From CAZPBN01 sp964584935 (lineage in GTDB: Bacteria; Acidobacteriota; Aminicenantia; Aminicenantales; Aminicenantaceae), in NCBI GenBank assembly GCA_964584935.1, contig CAZPBN010000001.1, forward strand, positions 186,001 to 250,000: a stretch of DNA of 64,000 nucleotides. The letters run 5' to 3'. Below, piece by piece: positions 62,619 to 64,000 of the stretch. The notes below the pieces were generated by a model. It did no database searches. It saw nothing but the letters and a program-made list of their open reading frames with translations, and was not told where the DNA came from. Positions within the stretch are counted from its first letter, which is position 1; each line of letters starts with the position of its first letter. The position numbers and the translations under genes were made by a program.

Positions 62619-63687
62619 GTTCAAATTTATTTTGTCTGACCATTTCATGAACTTCCTTCACAAATTCTTCAACGATTTTATCTTCTTTTACCCTCCGGTA
62701 GACCTGGCCTTTCTTAAATATAACTCCTGCTTTTTGACCACAGGCAATGCCAATATCCGCTTCCTTCGCTTCTCCGGGGCCGTTAACCATACAACCCATA
62801 ACAGCAATGCTGATATTTTGCTTTATATTAGATAGCTGTTTTTCTATTTCAGATGCTATTTTAAAAAGATTAACTTCGCATCTTCCGCATATAGGACAAG
62901 AAATAAAGGTGGGGCCATACTGCCTTAATCCTAAACTGGTCAATATGTTATATCCCACTCGAACTTCTTCTTCTGGAGGAGCTGTCAAAGATACTCTTAT
63001 GGTATCAGCAAGCCCTTCGTATAAAAGAAGCGTCAAACCCACTGACGATCTTACAGTTCCTCTCAGCCACCCCCCTGCTTCGGTTATACCGGCGTGAAAC
63101 GGATAATCTACTTTTTCTGCCAGAAGTCTGTAGGAAGCAAGAGTTTTTTCAATATCAAAAGACTTTAAGGATACTTTAATAAGAGAAAAATCAAGATCTT
63201 CAAATATTCTTATTTGGTTTAGCGCACTTTCAACCATAGCATCTGGTGTCACTCCTTCATATTTTTTCAATAATTCTTTTTCCAGAGAGCCGGAATTCAC
63301 CCCAATCCTTATGGGAACTTCTCTTTCTTTTGCCGCTAACACAATCTTTGTCACTTTCTCCCTTGAACCAATATTGCCTGGATTAATCCTTAATCCTTGA
63401 ACTCCTTTTTTTAATGATAACAATGCCAATCGGTAATCAAAATGAATATCAGCTATCACAGGAATGGAGACTTTTTTGACAATTTGTCCTATAGCTTCTA
63501 CAGCTTCTTTATCTGGAACAGCGACACGTACTATCTCACAGTCATTTTTTTCCAATCTTTTTATTTGGGAAACAGTTGCTTTGACATCTCTGGTATCAGT
63601 TTTTGTCATTGACTGAATAACAATTGGAGCAACCCCTCCTATGGGAACATCTCCGATTGTTATCTGACGTGTTTTTCTCCGTTTCAT
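62605..63687 (-). CDS. ispG: 4-hydroxy-3-methylbut-2-enyl diphosphate synthase IspG (GcpE)
   Basis: A 360-residue [4Fe-4S] enzyme of the MEP pathway that makes HMBPP for isoprenoid synthesis. Motifs: IQSMTKTDTRDV at the N-terminus, ADIHFDYRLAL, RINPGNIG, and the cluster ligands in SCPICGRCEVN and GCMVNGPGEAKEADIG. Length and residues match the bacterial short form. It lies 171 nt downstream of rseP on the same strand, the usual order. Confidence 0.96.
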   Translation of the reverse strand: MKRRKTRQITIGDVPIGGVAPIVIQSMTKTDTRDVKATVSQIKRLEKNDCEIVRVAVPDKEAVEAIGQIVKKVSIPVIADIHFDYRLALLSLKKGVQGLRINPGNIGSREKVTKIVLAAKEREVPIRIGVNSGSLEKELLKKYEGVTPDAMVESALNQIRIFEDLDFSLIKVSLKSFDIEKTLASYRLLAEKVDYPFHAGITEAGGWLRGTVRSSVGLTLLLYEGLADTIRVSLTAPPEEEVRVGYNILTSLGLRQYGPTFISCPICGRCEVNLFKIASEIEKQLSNIKQNISIAVMGCMVNGPGEAKEADIGIACGQKAGVIFKKGQVYRRVKEDKIVEEFVKEVHEMVRQNKFEPRRG

Positions 63688-63772
63688 CTTGAAGCCAGCG
63701 CTCTTTATTTTGAAATGATGTTTATTCCTTTAGTGATCCCCAATAGTTTAAAACCACTCTGGAAGCACACCT

Positions 63773-63796
63773 CTCATTATCTCATTCACTCATTAT
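63773..63796. repeat. Short tandem repeat, 8-nt period, three units
   Basis: Three units of ctcattat or ctcattca lie in the gap between ispG and rseP. Confidence 0.5.
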
Positions 63797-63858
63797 CAAC
63801 AAGCTACTCCCCAGTCTCATAGATCATTGCCTTACCATTAAGATTCATCAGCTTCTCA

Positions 63859-64000
63859 TCACTTCCAGAATAACAGAGTTTCCCACCCATTTGGAAGTCT
63901 CTTGACAATATCATTAAGAATAACCCCAGCCATAAGCAGTATCAAAATGGTAAAACCGATTTGCATCACAACCTGTTTTACTTTGGGACTGAAATCTCTC
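63859..64000 (-). CDS. rseP: RIP metalloprotease RseP, C-terminal end (runs off the window)
   Basis: The last 47 codons of a site-2 protease. The visible end has the final membrane helix QIGFTILILLMAGVILNDI followed by VKRLPNGWE, closely matching the conserved C-terminus of RseP/RasP, which cleaves anti-sigma factors within the membrane. Stop TGA at 63859-63861. Position directly upstream of ispG supports this assignment. The N-terminal catalytic HExxH region is outside the window. Confidence 0.8.
   Translation of the reverse strand, partial: RDFSPKVKQVVMQIGFTILILLMAGVILNDIVKRLPNGWETLLFWK

Noticed and set aside
1..64000. CRISPR array, prophage, integrase or complete insertion sequence
   Set aside because: No spaced direct repeats, transposase, integrase or phage structural genes were seen; the repeats found have periods of 7-12 nt without spacers.

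Overview
The window is about 64 kb of AT-rich, gene-dense bacterial chromosome. Gene content points to an anaerobic, Gram-negative-type (diderm) heterotroph. Diderm evidence: FadL-like and small outer-membrane barrels, TonB-ExbB-ExbD, lipobox lipoproteins. Anaerobic evidence: a four-subunit 2-oxoacid:ferredoxin oxidoreductase, an Fe-S class I fumarate hydratase subunit, bacterial ferredoxin, HypF, a SPL-type radical SAM enzyme, IspG. The TonB with a Pro-rich stretch and Gly-Gly-Val-Val tetrapeptide repeats, the merR/tRNA-Pro/surE order and the sugar enzymes recall Acidobacteriota and 'Aminicenantes'-type genomes; this is an inference from general familiarity, not a search result. No rRNA, CRISPR array, intact insertion sequence or phage is visible.

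Layout. 1-10.2 kb, mostly minus strand: 5' part of secA, PspC and DUF1858 small proteins, a secreted esterase, two aldehyde dehydrogenases (ALDH7 type and P5C dehydrogenase), an HD phosphohydrolase, a PQQ-propeller lipoprotein and rarA. 10.5-18.5 kb: GH127 lipoprotein, a MerR regulator, tRNA-Pro, surE and a DedA/YqaA protein, then DUF3014 protein, ribulose-phosphate epimerase and an M48 protease on the minus strand, and UspA. 18.6-30.8 kb, plus strand: beta-phosphoglucomutase/trehalose-phosphatase fusion with a GH65 enzyme, thiC with a TIM-barrel endonuclease-like gene, an aldehyde dehydrogenase, fumarate hydratase alpha and the korDABC-type cluster. 30.8-40.7 kb: ccdA/tlpA, fabH, an outer-membrane barrel, M14 carboxypeptidase, a coiled-coil protein, queH and hypF, and a zinc-ribbon membrane protein. 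41-47.6 kb, minus strand: M50 protease, ferredoxin, TPR protein, small barrel, GspG-like protein, tRNA-Arg, coiled-coil protein, recD2. 47.7-64 kb: an AlkP-fold membrane protein lacking expected metal residues, lepB and a UbiA prenyltransferase, then a YchF-like GTPase-tgt-yajC-secD-secF run, tonB-exbB-exbD, a SPL radical SAM/ParB-like pair, a nucleoside phosphorylase, a 2-hydroxyacid dehydrogenase, ispG and the 3' end of rseP.

How the parts fit: amino-acid and sugar breakdown (ALDHs, GH127, GH65, KOR) feeds ferredoxin-linked fermentation. Envelope biogenesis is well represented (SecA, YajC-SecDF, LepB, RseP, TonB system, TlpA/CcdA). Two queuosine genes, queH and tgt, lie about 15 kb apart.

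The most unusual material is non-coding or degenerate: short-period degenerate tandem repeats of 7, 8 and 9 nt in several intergenic gaps; a four-stem cloverleaf-like element at 25.5 kb; a probable ATT start overlapping the surE stop; gene remnants at 12.5 and 23.0 kb; and an AlkP-fold pseudoenzyme candidate. I found no defence system or clearly new multigene system. The best candidates for follow-up are the cloverleaf element, the repeat families and the SPL/ParB pair.
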